DNA of 64,000 bases, from positions 1 through 64,000 of the forward strand of contig BDSL01000168.1 of the NCBI GenBank assembly GCA_003116995.1, given 5' to 3'. Position numbers and translations under genes: made by a program. This stretch comes from Yamagishiella unicocca. Lineage: Eukaryota > Chlorophyta > Chlorophyceae > Chlamydomonadales > Volvocaceae. The notes beneath the pieces are model-generated. The model was not told the origin of the DNA. It saw only the letters and a program-made list of their open reading frames with translations, and ran no database searches. Positions 32,810 through 43,490 of this stretch are shown piece after piece (within the stretch, counting starts at the first letter, position 1; every line of letters begins with the position of its first letter).

Positions 32810-32935
32810 CGTACTCTTTGTGAGGTCCCTGGCTCTCCCTGCGACCTCATTGCCGCATGACCATTGGTTTGGCGCTGGGCCGGTTTTCTGAATGAAGCCG
32901 ATGCCATGGTGGGCAACAGCTGACAAAAAGTGCCA
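32810..32935 (+). repeat. Fragment of the ~260-bp family
   Basis: GGTCCCTGGCTCTCCCTGCGACCTCATTGCCGCATGACCAT, then GGCGCTGGGCCGGTTTTCTGAATGAAGCCGATGCCATGGTGGG. The middle of the unit is deleted compared with 16.3-18.0 kb. Confidence 0.8.
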
Positions 32936-33080
32936 CCTCCACCGCACCGTCCCTGCTGGTGGCCAGGGGCTTCAGATAGTGTGGGTCCAAGATCGCGATG
33001 GCTGCGGCGAGACCCTTTAAGGTCTCGTCAAACATGCCGCACTCCTTCAGCAGTCGCCTTACAGGACGCGGGGCACACAA
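32936..33080 (-). pseudogene. Unidentified coding fragment ending at a repeat junction
   Basis: The minus strand reads VRRLLKECGMFDETLKG and then LAAAIAILDPHYLKPLA, followed by DGAVEVA, after which the ~260-bp repeat begins abruptly. It looks like the end of a protein gene truncated by the repeat. The family is not recognised. Confidence 0.3.
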
Positions 33081-33193
33081 CCGGCGCAAGGGATTTCATT
33101 TGGCGCTTTGGGGTTCCGATTGGATCGGAAGTGCGTGTGTCCCTCGTCGCCACAACCACACATCCATAAATACTCGAGACAAAACCTCACCCG

Positions 33194-33600
33194 GTGTGCG
33201 CCGATCAACTTCAGCGCCCATGCCACTTTGAAGAGGCTTACAAGCAGCTGCTTCGTGACAGCACACTACTGACGTGCAAGTTGGAAGTGGGGGGCGAGCC
33301 AGCGGACCTACGGCTTGACATCGACTGCTTCCCGGCGGATAAGCTCACATGCGCTGTGATGATGGCCATGGACGAGCTCAGCGATACAGCGGCGGACCCC
33401 AACTTACGGTGGTTCGCAAAGCTTTACGCGCTTCATCTGCGAGTTTGGGTCGCTGGCCAATATGGCAGCGGCTGCCCTGGAGGTGTGGACGGTGCAAGAC
33501 GGGTTTCTGATGGCGAGTGCATGTGAGGCTCAGGACCGCCTTGCCCATGTTCTGGAGCGTGAAGTGACCAGGCCGACGTATGATCATGTTAAATTGACGT
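33194..33600 (+). pseudogene. Unidentified coding fragment with a frame change
   Basis: I do not recognise this. The first frame reads FEEAYKQLLRDSTLLTCKLE, then LDIDCFPADKLTCAVMMAMDEL and DPNLRWF. Near 33,415 the protein-like character moves to another frame: FTRFICEFGSLANMAAAALE, then VWTVQDGFLMASACEAQDRL. Either a one-base indel or an unseen intron separates the parts. The neighbourhood is transposon-rich. Confidence 0.35.
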
Positions 33601-34518
33601 ATGGGCATGTTAAGTTGAGGAACACAGCTATAGCTTCTGCGCCAGCCCTTCCCACCCCCTGTTCGTTTTGCACTTGGCCGGTGGGGTTGTGGTTATGATA
33701 GGTGTAAAGAGCTTGAACAAATCAAAGGGGGGTCTGTTGTAAGCACGCATGTTCGCCCTGCCACGTCTCCACCTCGCACAGCCACCGCATCCTGTCCACT
33801 GATTCTGCACCACCATGATGTCCTATGGGTTTGACGAAAACGCTGGGGGATCGTGGCGTGAAAAGCTTGACTTGCGGATGTTACAGGGGACCCCGAACGG
33901 GTCGAATGCTTCAGCATGACCCTGTGGGCCCTATAGTGGCCTCCATAGGATGGTATATGATGCGAGGACTTATGGTTCGAGCGCCGGTGGGCGAGCCTAA
34001 GTAGAATATGGTGAAAGATGCGACACTGTTGGTTTCCTCGCTTGCGTGTCCATGCGAGACTTGCTTGCGCACATCTGTGGCTGGCGTACTGGCTAACGCT
34101 GTGCGTGCCCTGGTTTGTCACGGCCCGCGTGCCGGAGCTGACCCGTAGGTCTGAGGTCTGACCGTGCAGGCCAAGTACGCAAAAAATGTAACTTCGATTC
34201 AGACCGCGCCGCTTTGGGACAATTCAGGTTTAGATTCCGACCTTCGAAAACCAGCGTTTCGACTTTCGGAGGCCTTCAGCCCAGATGAGTGGCAACGAGC
34301 AGCCAGCGGCAGTATAGAGATACTCCTTTCAGTGATTTTTTTTGAGGAATATATTCCTTTTTAGGAATAAATCGGGTTTCTTGGGCTGGAAAAAAAGGAA
34401 CCGAGCGCAGTCCAGCCGTACGTTTTCGTTTTTTGCCGAAAATTGCCTGTTTTCGCGAAAGCACACCTAATTTATACTAAAAAGAGTCATTCAATCACTT
34501 AAGGATTAATGGTGAACC
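33601..34518. other. Flank of the hAT-like element, no gene
   Basis: 34,340-34,470 is AT-rich with GAGGAATATATTCCTTTTTAGG, a short palindrome (GGAATATATTCC). Terminal inverted repeats of the transposon were looked for here and not found with confidence. Confidence 0.4.
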
Positions 34519-36430
34519 ATGGAGTGCTCTAAGAAGGTCACGCCTGGAAGTCAACGGGGCATAGGAGCGTTTTTGACTGGTCTGAACGCTGCAAAGTACT
34601 CTGATCCTAAGCTTCCCAAGCGCGGAAGGCCACCTAAGCAGCAAAATAACGCCGACAGTAAAAAATGCGAAGGCCTTTCGGAAGCCACTGGGGACGACAT
34701 GGGCAACGATGCAGCATTGCTGCAGCCGCAGCTCGTGCCAGCCGACTCCAGCTTCCTTACCCCAAGCGCTCACGATGACCGTCATGTGCGTAAACGTCAG
34801 CTTAATGAGGCCGACGAAGTTAGCGACGACGGCGACGGCGATGAGGACCGCGAGGGAGACCGCAGTAACCGTGTCAGCGATGAGGGGGCAACAACCCAAA
34901 CCCCCAAGACGCCCGCCAACAAGAAACCCCGACAGCAGAGCCGGCCACAAACGCAGCGCGTACGCAAGGGCCAAAGTGATGGTGCGTGGGTGGGCACTCA
35001 GGCGGAGCACCCCCACAAGTGGCAGTTGGACTGGCCAGCCAGGTGGCCGTGGGCTGAATGCGTGCCTGCCGACACGAGCAAGGGGGAGGTCCACGACCGG
35101 GTGCGCTGCACAATGTGCTCCTTGCGCATGGGGACGGACGACACCTTGGCGGCCCGCACTCAAACTATCCAGAGACACGAGGAGTCTGATGCGCACCAAA
35201 AATCGGTTACGGGCATCCAGCAGCGGCAGGCCCTGCTGGCGCTTCAGAAACTGCGGAAGACGGGCCTGCCGCAGCTTTTCGCTCCCGGCAACTCAGAAGC
35301 GGAGAAGGCGCGCACCCAGCAGCTTCGTCGCCTCTTCTGCCTGCTGGACCGGGGCCGCCCTGTGACGGATTTCACAGCCTCGAAAGAGGAGTTCGAGGTG
35401 CTGGGCGTCCCGCACTTTAGCACCACTCACTAGAGCGTCACCTCAGGGTGGGGGCTCGCGGAGGCGCTGGATGCTGTGATACAGGACAAGGTCAAGGAGC
35501 TGGTGGAGGGCGCACGCTTCGTGGCGATTAGCATGGACGAATCTGTCGGCATTGACAAGAAGTCGCGATTATGCCTGCACGTGTACGTGATGGATGGATG
35601 GAGCCGGGCCCCCCTCCTCATCGACGTAAGTATCTAAACTGTTAACTTCGCAAAGGGGGGCTAGGGCCTACACAGGAGGGTGGAGATATAGGTCGGAAAG
35701 GCCGACGAGCGACAACATGATCAGTTCATTAGCCATATACGTTTTCCTTTCTTTGTTTAATGTGTGTTTTCCTTCTTTGCTCCCCTGGACACCCGCAGCT
35801 GGCGCACCTGCAGGAAGCACCGGACGCCGAGTACATCACTCAGGTGGTGCTCGACACGCTGGCTGTCGAAGCTGGGCTAGGGGAAGCGGAGCTGGCGCGC
35901 AAGCTGGTGGCGGTCAGCACCGATGGAGCTAGCGTGATGACTGGTGCTCACACGGGTGTAGCCGTGCGGCTCAGCAAGACCGCACCTTCCCTCGTCAGCA
36001 TTCACTGCATGGCGCACCGCACTGACCTCGCGGTCGGCGCGCTTGAGAAGGCGCCCATCGTCAAGGAAGTCGTGAACGCCATGCAGAGCATCTACAACTA
36101 CTTCGCGCACAGCGCCAAGCGCTTAAGCAGCTTTCGTGCAGCAGCTGAGGAATGGGCGATGGTTCAGAAGCTGGGCCGGTGGGCTAGCGCAGAAGTATTC
36201 GAGGCGCACTACGTCAAGAACGGCGTGTGCGCATGGCAGGCCCTTACGACCCACATCACCGGTAACCCCCGTTAGTTGCACTGTGGTACTAGTTCTGGCA
36301 GCACAGTCGGCCACTACCGGTAGTACGGTAAGGGACCACGAGCCGGAACCATAAGTAGATTCCAAGTAGACTGTTATCGACATCTCATTCGTTGATTCCA
36401 AGGTACCTATTACGATATCCCGTCGACAAG

Positions 36431-37618
36431 ATGGCGGTAATTGCTTACATTATGAGTGGCGACACATCGGACTTCGATGGCTACGTCATAGCAGCCGCGT
36501 TGAACAGGATGTGCTACCGATATCAAAGGGCGAATGTATCCTTCAACGTATTTATAGCCGTGCCAGAACGGTTGGCTTGCAGAAAACTGGACAGCGAGGA
36601 TCCCATGGAACACGACCCAGCGTATGCAGCGGAGATTGTGGCCTGGTGCGCCAAGATATTAAGCCTCTTGGCTAAGGGCCCGTTTGTCCAGGAAAGCGTC
36701 AAGTTCGTCGCAGGGGGTCTCAATGAGAAGAACATTTTTACCGCTGCAAAGCAGTTTGACGAGCTCGCCCACTTCGTAAGCCCGACCCAGTCCTACATCG
36801 CTGACCAGCAACCCGAGTGGATTACGATGAAGGAACTCGCAGCGCTGATAACCAGTGATGGTATTGACATGGTGCTGCTGGACGGGAATGGCTCCCTCGG
36901 TTACCTGCGCCACCTGCGAGAAGCGCTTGGCAGCGTTGGCTTGGAGGTCATGGGAACAAAGTTGAAGGCCTGCGGAGTCCCCATGCCGATCATGGCTGGA
37001 GTCCTCGCCGAGGAGGGGACCAAGACCCTCCGAGTCAAGAACCGTGACCCACGAGCCACCATGAACGCCATCTACTCGCCAACCGGCGTTCAGATCCTGC
37101 TCGACATCGCCAGCAAGCACGACGTACCGCTGCTGTTCGTGACAAACAACACCTGCAACAGCAACGTCAAGTTCTCGCAGTGGGAGGAGATCCTGGACTA
37201 CCTGGGCATCTCGCAGCCGCCGCCGCCTCTCTCTTCCAGCCAGGAGGCTTCTGAGCAGCGGCCCAACCAGGACGAGGTGAAGCACCAGGTGTTGCGCTTG
37301 TTGGCCGCCGGCTGGTTCCAGCAGGCCTTCCTCAACAAGAACTACGTCCTCTACGACTGGCTGTGCTTCGGTGCCATGGTCAACCTGCTGGACACCTGCA
37401 TCCTCTCACGGTCCACTGATGCCTGTGTCATTGAGGACCGCTACCTCTACGTCGGCCAGACCAACCCAGAGGTCCTCGTCATACGCAAAACCAGCTCCGA
37501 TGAGATGAGCCCCATCGAGCGGGTGAACCTGGAGGGCACTCAGCTGTACGGCCAGGTCAAGTTCCTCATGTCCATGAACCGGGATGAGCTGATGCAGATC
37601 TCCCGGCAGCTGCTGTAG
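36431..37618 (+). CDS. Divergent nucleoside-hydrolase-like protein
   Basis: An intact 395-residue frame from ATG 36431; the frame is open a little further upstream. It is intron-free and GC-rich in codon use. The N-terminus MAVIAYIMSGDTSDFDGYVI resembles the Asp cluster (DTDxGxDD) of the inosine/uridine-preferring nucleoside hydrolase fold, which binds Ca2+ and ribose, although the pattern is altered (Asp11, Asp14, Asp16). The middle has VMGTKLKAC and RDPRATMNAIYSPTGVQILL, like the family's MGG...DPxAA region. NKNYVLYDWLCFGAMVNLLD resembles the C-terminal DxLA motif. If correct, the enzyme class splits nucleosides for salvage, but a changed active site makes activity doubtful. The gene lies between hAT exons 2 and 3, so it is either cargo or an unrelated insertion. 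The family assignment is from motif resemblance only. Confidence 0.5.
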   Translation: MAVIAYIMSGDTSDFDGYVIAAALNRMCYRYQRANVSFNVFIAVPERLACRKLDSEDPMEHDPAYAAEIVAWCAKILSLLAKGPFVQESVKFVAGGLNEKNIFTAAKQFDELAHFVSPTQSYIADQQPEWITMKELAALITSDGIDMVLLDGNGSLGYLRHLREALGSVGLEVMGTKLKACGVPMPIMAGVLAEEGTKTLRVKNRDPRATMNAIYSPTGVQILLDIASKHDVPLLFVTNNTCNSNVKFSQWEEILDYLGISQPPPPLSSSQEASEQRPNQDEVKHQVLRLLAAGWFQQAFLNKNYVLYDWLCFGAMVNLLDTCILSRSTDACVIEDRYLYVGQTNPEVLVIRKTSSDEMSPIERVNLEGTQLYGQVKFLMSMNRDELMQISRQLL

Positions 37619-38960
37619 CTCGCTGGCTAGGGTGCTGCGTCGGCCCCAAGGGTGAAGGCGGGCTTTGGCGCTTAGCGGTGTTTGTGACAGCATTCATGGG
37701 AGGCATACGTGCTGTCAGAGTGTGGGGCTATGCTCGTGTTGACGTATGACTGACAGTTGGTGGCAGTGAACACTGGGCCTGGCATGGCATGGCCGAGCAA
37801 TGCACCTCTGCATGGACCTCTGTGTGCATCCTTTCCGCATTGCATGGTGGGGCAGTTCAGAGGGCTTCTGTGCTTCCTGCTGCCAATGTTCTTTTCCTGA
37901 CTGTATGGCGACTTCTGTACGTTAGTGCGCATGGTTTTGCGCGTGACCATGTTGCACATTGGTTGGGCGGGTTGTCAGACATTTGTTGGGACCCACACTT
38001 ATAGTGACACCTCTGCCGCGCGCCAGGGGTCGCCGTGGTGCAGCGGAGAAGTTGAGTCGTAAGAATTACTCCTGCTGCTAGGCACACCGACGTCCAGTAC
38101 CAGTTCGACGTACTGTGCCGTGCCGTACGGCATACCTAACATGTGACGTGCGCTTGCAAGACATATCCAATCTGCAACACGCATCAGAGAGTGAAATGAA
38201 ATTCAAGATTAAGTGGCCATATCAGCGGGCGCTTTTGGCAGACACAGCTGAAATCGCCATTGTCGATGGGTGGGGTAGAGGTTGCAGGTCTGGGCCGCTG
38301 CCATGTGGGAGGGTCCCTGCACTGTTAGACTGCGTGATGACAGGAACAAGATCATTGTTTGAGGCAAACTTTGCTACCATCCCACTCAGAGGCGGGTACC
38401 TCTGTCTAACATGTTACAAGGCAGCTGGCTGGCTCGGATTGTGCCCACTCAGAGGGCCTACCTCTCTTGCCCTCTCCCGCATGGATGTATATGTGCCGTA
38501 CGGGCATCACACGTCTTTCGTATGGTTGTTCGCCGAAACTCCTCGCCTCGATCTGGTGGTGCCGCAAGACTAACCGCCGCGACGGTTCCATACGGCGACA
38601 CAGGCAATAAGTCCAACAATGTTACAATTGTGATCAGCATCGCGCGGGTAAAAACCGCGAACGGACCCGCCTAAAGACGAAGCGGGCCAAGAACTTGATC
38701 GACGGGTCCGCCTTGGGGTGTCCCGCCCAACAACTCCGCCGTAGACAACCAAACCCACCGCAAATACTGCAAAGGAGTCAGTGATTTTTTTTTGGTTTTG
38801 GCCGGGGAATTATTTGGTTACTTATGAGGAACGAGTTTTCCGTCCGGACTAATTTTCTGTTCCTTTTCTGTGAGGCGCTGGGGGGGGCTTCGCCCCCCCC
38901 AGACCCCCCCCTTAAATTACAAGTCCTCTCACAGAAGTAGGCCTCTACCTGTCGGCAGGG
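37619..38960. other. 3' flank of the nucleoside-hydrolase-like gene; no further gene
   Basis: Unique non-coding DNA with a G-run and C-run inverted pair near 38,880-38,915 (GGGGGGGCTTCGCCCCCCCC). Confidence 0.45.
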
Positions 38961-38961
38961 G

Positions 38962-39075
38962 GCCGAATACCGAAACTCGAAAGGGGGCCGAATACCGAAA
39001 CTCGAAAGGGGGGCGAATACCGAAACTCGAAAGGGGGCCGAATACCGAAACTCGAAAGGGGGGCGAATACCGGTC
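38962..39075. repeat. ~25-bp minisatellite, 5 copies
   Basis: GGCCGAATACCGAAACTCGA recurs at about 38,962, 38,987, 39,013 and 39,038, with a final partial copy. Units alternate between GGGGGCC and GGGGGGC joints. Confidence 0.9.
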
Positions 39076-39982
39076 TCTCAGGGTCTCAGGCTCTCAGACC
39101 CGCTCATCAAAGGAAATGGTGGGACCAACCCCCAACAGTAACAACACCACTGTAATCGTTGCAACAACCATGAAATAGGATAATGAACAGCCGGCCACCT
39201 AGCTCAACTAAAGTCTACCGGTTCATCATGTACCGGCCGCTTTACAAAGAAGTCGACACTTCTCAGTCGGGGTTGCCCAGGCGGTCGGCAACAACGTCCA
39301 TCTGTCGGATATGCAATCTTCACGACGACGGCATCGTTGGGCACAATCGTTCGCACGCCAAAGACGGGGGGAAGCGCGCCGACATCAGGGCTACAAGCAA
39401 GCACGACCGATGTGCGCGATGCCCAAGTAACAACCCATCCGTCTGTTCGCGCCATGAGGGGCCACGGCGGCTTACAAGGCGGGCGTGCCTCTACATGCCA
39501 TCATGCGGCACGGGCGTTGGCGCTCTGACGCGGTGATCTTGTACGTAGGCGGGTGTGCATGGATGTGGTGCAGTCCATGTGATTGCGGTGATGGGGTAAG
39601 GGGATGTTCTCTGCGGGGGCTGACAGATTGAGAGCCCTGCAGACCCATAGGCCCAGCAACGCCGGGTGAAGTGTGGATCGGTTGTGCAGAAAGCACGGTA
39701 CAGCGTTGAATATTCGGGGGCTAACAACAAAAGGCTTGCATCATTGTTAGCTTGGCTAAAACTTTCATTGCGCGGATGGTGTATGTGTCCTTCCCGTGCA
39801 CCGCTGCGTGGTGGAGGAAGCTCACTCACCAACCCCTATTCAGTACCTCCACTGCACGAGCAGCAGCCTCCATAACAATCCTGAAGACCTCGGGAGCGCC
39901 CTCATTTGGCATGAGCGTTAGATAGACCATCGTGAGGCGGCTCGTGTTACTGCTGGTTTCTAACTCGCAGCCGGTGAGCTCC

Positions 39983-40206
39983 ACCCAGCGATGGGTGTGC
40001 GTATTGACTTGTCCTTAGGTCAGTTTGCAAACTCACAGGACAAGTCAATACGCCCCCATCACTGGCTCCACCACCGATGCGCATGAACCCCGCGGATCAC
40101 ATGGAGTACGCAATTTTAATTGGGTTCTCACCTAGTGTTGTGCCCGTATTGCGTACTCCTTAGGTCGTTTTCAGGTCGTTTTGCCAAAACGACGTAAGGA
40201 GGCGGG
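39983..40206. repeat. Cluster of inverted repeats
   Basis: GCGTATTGACTTGTCC (about 40,000-40,014) is inverted as GGACAAGTCAATACGC (about 40,038-40,053). GGAGTACGCAAT (about 40,101) is inverted as ATTGCGTACTCC (about 40,148). The sequence CTCCTTAGGTCGTTTT is followed by AAAACGACGTAAGGAG. Together they suggest a foldable, possibly MITE-like element just upstream of hAT exon 3. Confidence 0.75.
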
Positions 40207-41464
40207 CAACCGCATGCTACGGAACGTGGAGACAAGGTGCGTAACTTTGGGAACCAGCCAAGGAGTTAATTGCTTCTCAGGACGTAGCATTTATTAGCAT
40301 ACGAAGCCGGGCACGATTTCCTTTTGTACTTTGCGACCGTGGCGCCACAACCCAATGGACGGTTAGACTTTTGCAACGACGGTTAGACTTTTGCAACGAC
40401 ACTCGAGACTCGACCCAGCCAGCTCTCGTGATCATGTTGTGCACCCATTTTATGTGTATCTCAGGTGGATTAGCGCGCTGGGGCCGCTCAAGCGCGTGCT
40501 GGCTGAGTTCCGAGCGCTCCTGCTGCTCTTCGACGCGGAGGGTGAGGCCGCGCTGTACCAGCAGCTCAGGGATGCGCACATCTACGTCGCGATGCACGCG
40601 CTGGTGCCAGCGCTGCAGAGCGTCGACATCTTCATCAAGCTCTGCCAGAGCCGTGACCTGTACATCGGCGAGCTGGCTTCAGCGCTTGCGCGCCTCAAGG
40701 ACCAGCTCCGCATGATGTACCTCACCCCAGCAACCCGCTACCAGACCGTGGAGTTCACCAGCTTCCAGGAGCTGGTGCCCGAGAATGAGGACATTGAGGG
40801 CACATGCTGGGAGTACGGGGGCGAGGACGGCTCTGAGCAGATTGGTATCAGCAGTGGCGGCGTGTTCCATCCATTCACGGCCGTGCCCTCACATGGTGGA
40901 CGAGGCGGCCGCGCTCGTGGCGCGCTGCCTGTAGGCCTGACGCCGCTGCTCCTCTCTGACGTCATTACGTCGGTGCAGGCGGCCGTCTCACCGGCTGTCC
41001 AGGTGCTGATCGATGAGCTTACGGAGCGTTTCCCACCGCACCCCCTCCTGAGCGCGATGTCCATTGTCTACAGCGTGTACTGGGAGGACAAGCCAGCGGT
41101 GCAGGACTTCCAGGCCAAACTTAAGACCATTAAAGACCACTATTGCCAGGAGCGCGTGGGGGCTGACGGCAGCAAGGTGCCGCCGTTGCTTGATGGCACA
41201 GTGCTTGATGGGCAGGCATCGACCTTCGTCAGCGTCATGACGGCGCTGGGCGCCGAGGCTCGCCTCAAGCGGATGCGGGAGCGCACAGCACAGCAGCGGC
41301 AGGCAGCGGTGGAAGGCGAGCAGGCGAGCAAGCGCGCACATCGTGCGATGCTGGAGGACTCGCCGACCTTGCAGCTGTGGCAGCGGATCAGCAACACGCC
41401 GGGCATTGAGGCCGGGTTGACTGAGTTCATGGCTCTGGCCAAGCTGGTTTTTGTGATGGTGCCC

Positions 41465-41670
41465 ATCGTTCACTGCAGCCATCGCGCCGCCAGCCAGTGC
41501 GGAAGGAATGCAGGCCGATGCGCTTCGGTACCCCAGCCTCGCAGAACAGTTCGTTTACACGCGTCAGGACATGCTGGTACGGCAGCGCCTTGATGGGGGC
41601 ACTGAGGGTTGCGCAAACCTGCTTGAAGCGCTGCACCCCGTCTGTCCCTGGCAGGGCAGGGGCCTGACGT
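41465..41670 (-). pseudogene. Tyrosine-recombinase C-terminal fragment
   Basis: The minus strand reads VQRFKQVCATLSAPIKALPY, then VNELFCEAGVPKRIGLHSFRTG. HSFR matches the catalytic HxxR of tyrosine recombinases. The continuation AMAAVNDG is in another frame because of four extra bases (GGCT next to GGCG). The fragment then stops exactly where hAT sequence begins at 41,464, before the catalytic Tyr. It probably comes from a DIRS-, Crypton- or Ngaro-like mobile element. Confidence 0.5.
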
Positions 41671-42175
41671 CCTCCGCGACGTTAAACTGCCCAGCGTGGT
41701 ACGGCCGCATTCAATTCTCTTTGCGGCGACGATTTTGCATGACAAAAGCCACTTTTCGATCGGTCATTTTCGAACATTAGCAGTACAGCGACTGCGAAAT
41801 CACCCTTCCAGCTACAATTGATGCTGTGATGTGCCGGTAAGATATCCTGAAATGCTAGAACCCAGCGGGTGCAGTGCTGCGGTCACGTCCTTCATCGTAC
41901 ACTCGTACAGACCACGAAACCAGCGACCATCGCGGCACACAACCACACCGCGTCTGCAGCTCTGCACTCCACATACACGCACCGCTCTCCACATACACGC
42001 ACTGCTCTCCACAAACACGCTGCTGCCCGAGGACCCCTCATGACCTCAGCCCACCCCTCTCCCCCAGCAGCCCCATCCCCTTGCTACGCGGGTCGCATCC
42101 GCGCACGGAATGCAAGGCCCCGACGATCGATCTGTCTGCGCCGTTTCCCGCAGATCATGTTGCCGTACTCGGTAG
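41671..42175. other. Unique stretch with a small CACATACACGCACCGCTCTC repeat
   Basis: About three copies of a ~21-bp unit lie at 41,968-42,022. No gene is supported. Confidence 0.5.
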
Positions 42176-42851
42176 TAGTAACAGTTACAGTGGGCTCAAA
42201 CCAGAGGGAGAGCCAGAGGGTCAGCTGACCGAGCACTGAAGCGGGAACAACCAGGGCTGAGGGAAACCCTCCCAGACCAGACAGCACGAGCCACCCAGAC
42301 AGGAACGAGCGAACCCGGGGAGAACACACAAAGGCCCGCGACCACGGGGGAGTTTGCCAGGAAGGCCCCCCATTCGGCGACGGACCCCGGCGACCCCAAT
42401 AGGCGTACCAACAGACATGACGGCGACTCGCGGGCTGCAACTGGGACGGCTCCCCGCCCCAGAAGCCCAAAAAGCAGGAAAAAACCTAAAGGAGAGGCCA
42501 GAGGCCTAACGTAACGACCAGCAGAAAGCTAGTCCACCTCAGACGGCCCCTCCGGCCGAGAGCACCCCAGAACACCCGACACCACCCGCAGGAACGGATG
42601 GCGGGGGCCCACCGAATCCCACCCTTTCCGAGGAAGCCCGATGGCCGCAAATCCCCGCAGCCGGCCCCAGAACGCAACCACCACTCGGGTGAGCGCCCGC
42701 TCCAGCAGAGCCGGGCCAGGAGAAGCGGCCGGGACCCCCCTTCTGGCCGCAGCCATGAACCGCCGCCCGCCCTCCATGGCGGAGACCGCAGCCAGAACTA
42801 CCACGTCCCACATGCACTGTTGCAGGTCCTCGGGAGCCTGCACCAGCCAGA
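42176..42851 (-). mobile_element. 5'-truncated non-LTR-retrotransposon-like copy A
   Basis: The minus strand encodes MWDVVVLAAVSAMEGGRRFM, then VVVAFWGRLRGFAAIGLPRK and GPRHPFLRVV, ending at about 42,529. A ~350-bp 3' part follows and finishes in GGGCCCACTGTAACTGTTACTAC-like sequence. Copy B at 58.8 kb has the same right and left limits (shared 3' end TGTAACTGTTACTAC, shared 5' limit near GCACCAGCCAGAC). Fixed 3' ends with 5' truncation are typical of LINE insertion. The parent element was not identified. Confidence 0.6.
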
Positions 42852-42913
42852 CTGTGTGTATGGGTTGAGCGCGTCGATGGGTAATTGGCGTGGGGGCGAA
42901 GGCACCGCCTTCC

Positions 42914-43490
42914 GGCCCCCATCGGCAGCCCCGTCGGCGCCCCCTCCCCCACCCGCCGCTTGAAGTCTGGGCGCTCGTGCTGTTCCTGTGCAGTCTTCGT
43001 CAAATGTCCAGCTTCCCTGTTTCCGTTTCGATTTATCCTCCCTCCCCGTTTGCCCCTGCCACCGCCCCCGCTTGCGGCCCCCATCGGCAGCCCCGTCGGC
43101 GCCCCCTCCCCCACCCGCCGCTTGAAGTCTGGGCGCTCGTGCTGTTCCTGTGCAGTCTTCGTCATTTGTCCAGCTTCCCTGTTTCAGTTTCGATTTATCC
43201 TCCCTCTCCGTTTGCCCCCGCCACCGCCCCCGCTTGCGGCCCCCATCGGCAGCCCCATCGGCGCCCCCTCCCCCACCCGCCGCTTGAAGTCTGGGCGCTC
43301 GTGCTGTTCCTGTGCAGTCTTCGTCAAATGTCCAGCTTCCCTGTTTCAGTTTCGATTTATCCTCCCTCTCCGTTTGCCCCCGCCACCGCCCCCGCTTGCG
43401 GCCCCCATCGGCAGCCCCGTCGGCGCCCCCTCCCCCACCCGCCGCTTGAAGTCTGGGCGCTCGTGCTGTTCCGTGCAGTCTTCGTCAAAT
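42914..43490. repeat. 162-bp tandem repeat, about 3.6 copies
   Basis: GGCCCCCATCGGCAGCCCC recurs at 42914, 43076, 43238 and about 43,400. 162 is divisible by three, so two frames stay open for 240-292 codons; this is a consequence of the period and not evidence of a gene. Confidence 0.95.

Larger units (their letters stand above)
34519..41464 (+). pseudogene. hAT-type transposase, dead and split
   Basis: Exon 1 (34519-35625) starts in a good ACCATGG context. After an acidic, basic-rich N-terminal part it has a BED-like zinc finger (CTMCSLRMG...RHEESDAHQ). An in-frame TAG at 35431 interrupts STTH*SVTSGWGLAEAL. The frame continues to ISMDESVG and a GTAAGT donor. Exon 2 (35799-36261) has AVSTDGASVMTGAHTGVAV, SIHCMAHRTDLAV and IYNYFAHSAKR, typical of ZNF862-like hAT transposases. 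Exon 3 (from 40465) has RWISALGPLKRVLAEF and the C-terminal domain as far as FMALAKLVFVMVP. There the dimerisation end is missing and a foreign sequence follows. Exons 2 and 3 are one base out of phase and 4.2 kb apart. The enzyme would cut and paste DNA, but this copy cannot. Confidence 0.8.

Noticed and set aside
34330..34520. Terminal inverted repeats of the hAT element
   Set aside because: AT-rich palindromic words are present, but no matching inverted copy was found beyond 41.4 kb.
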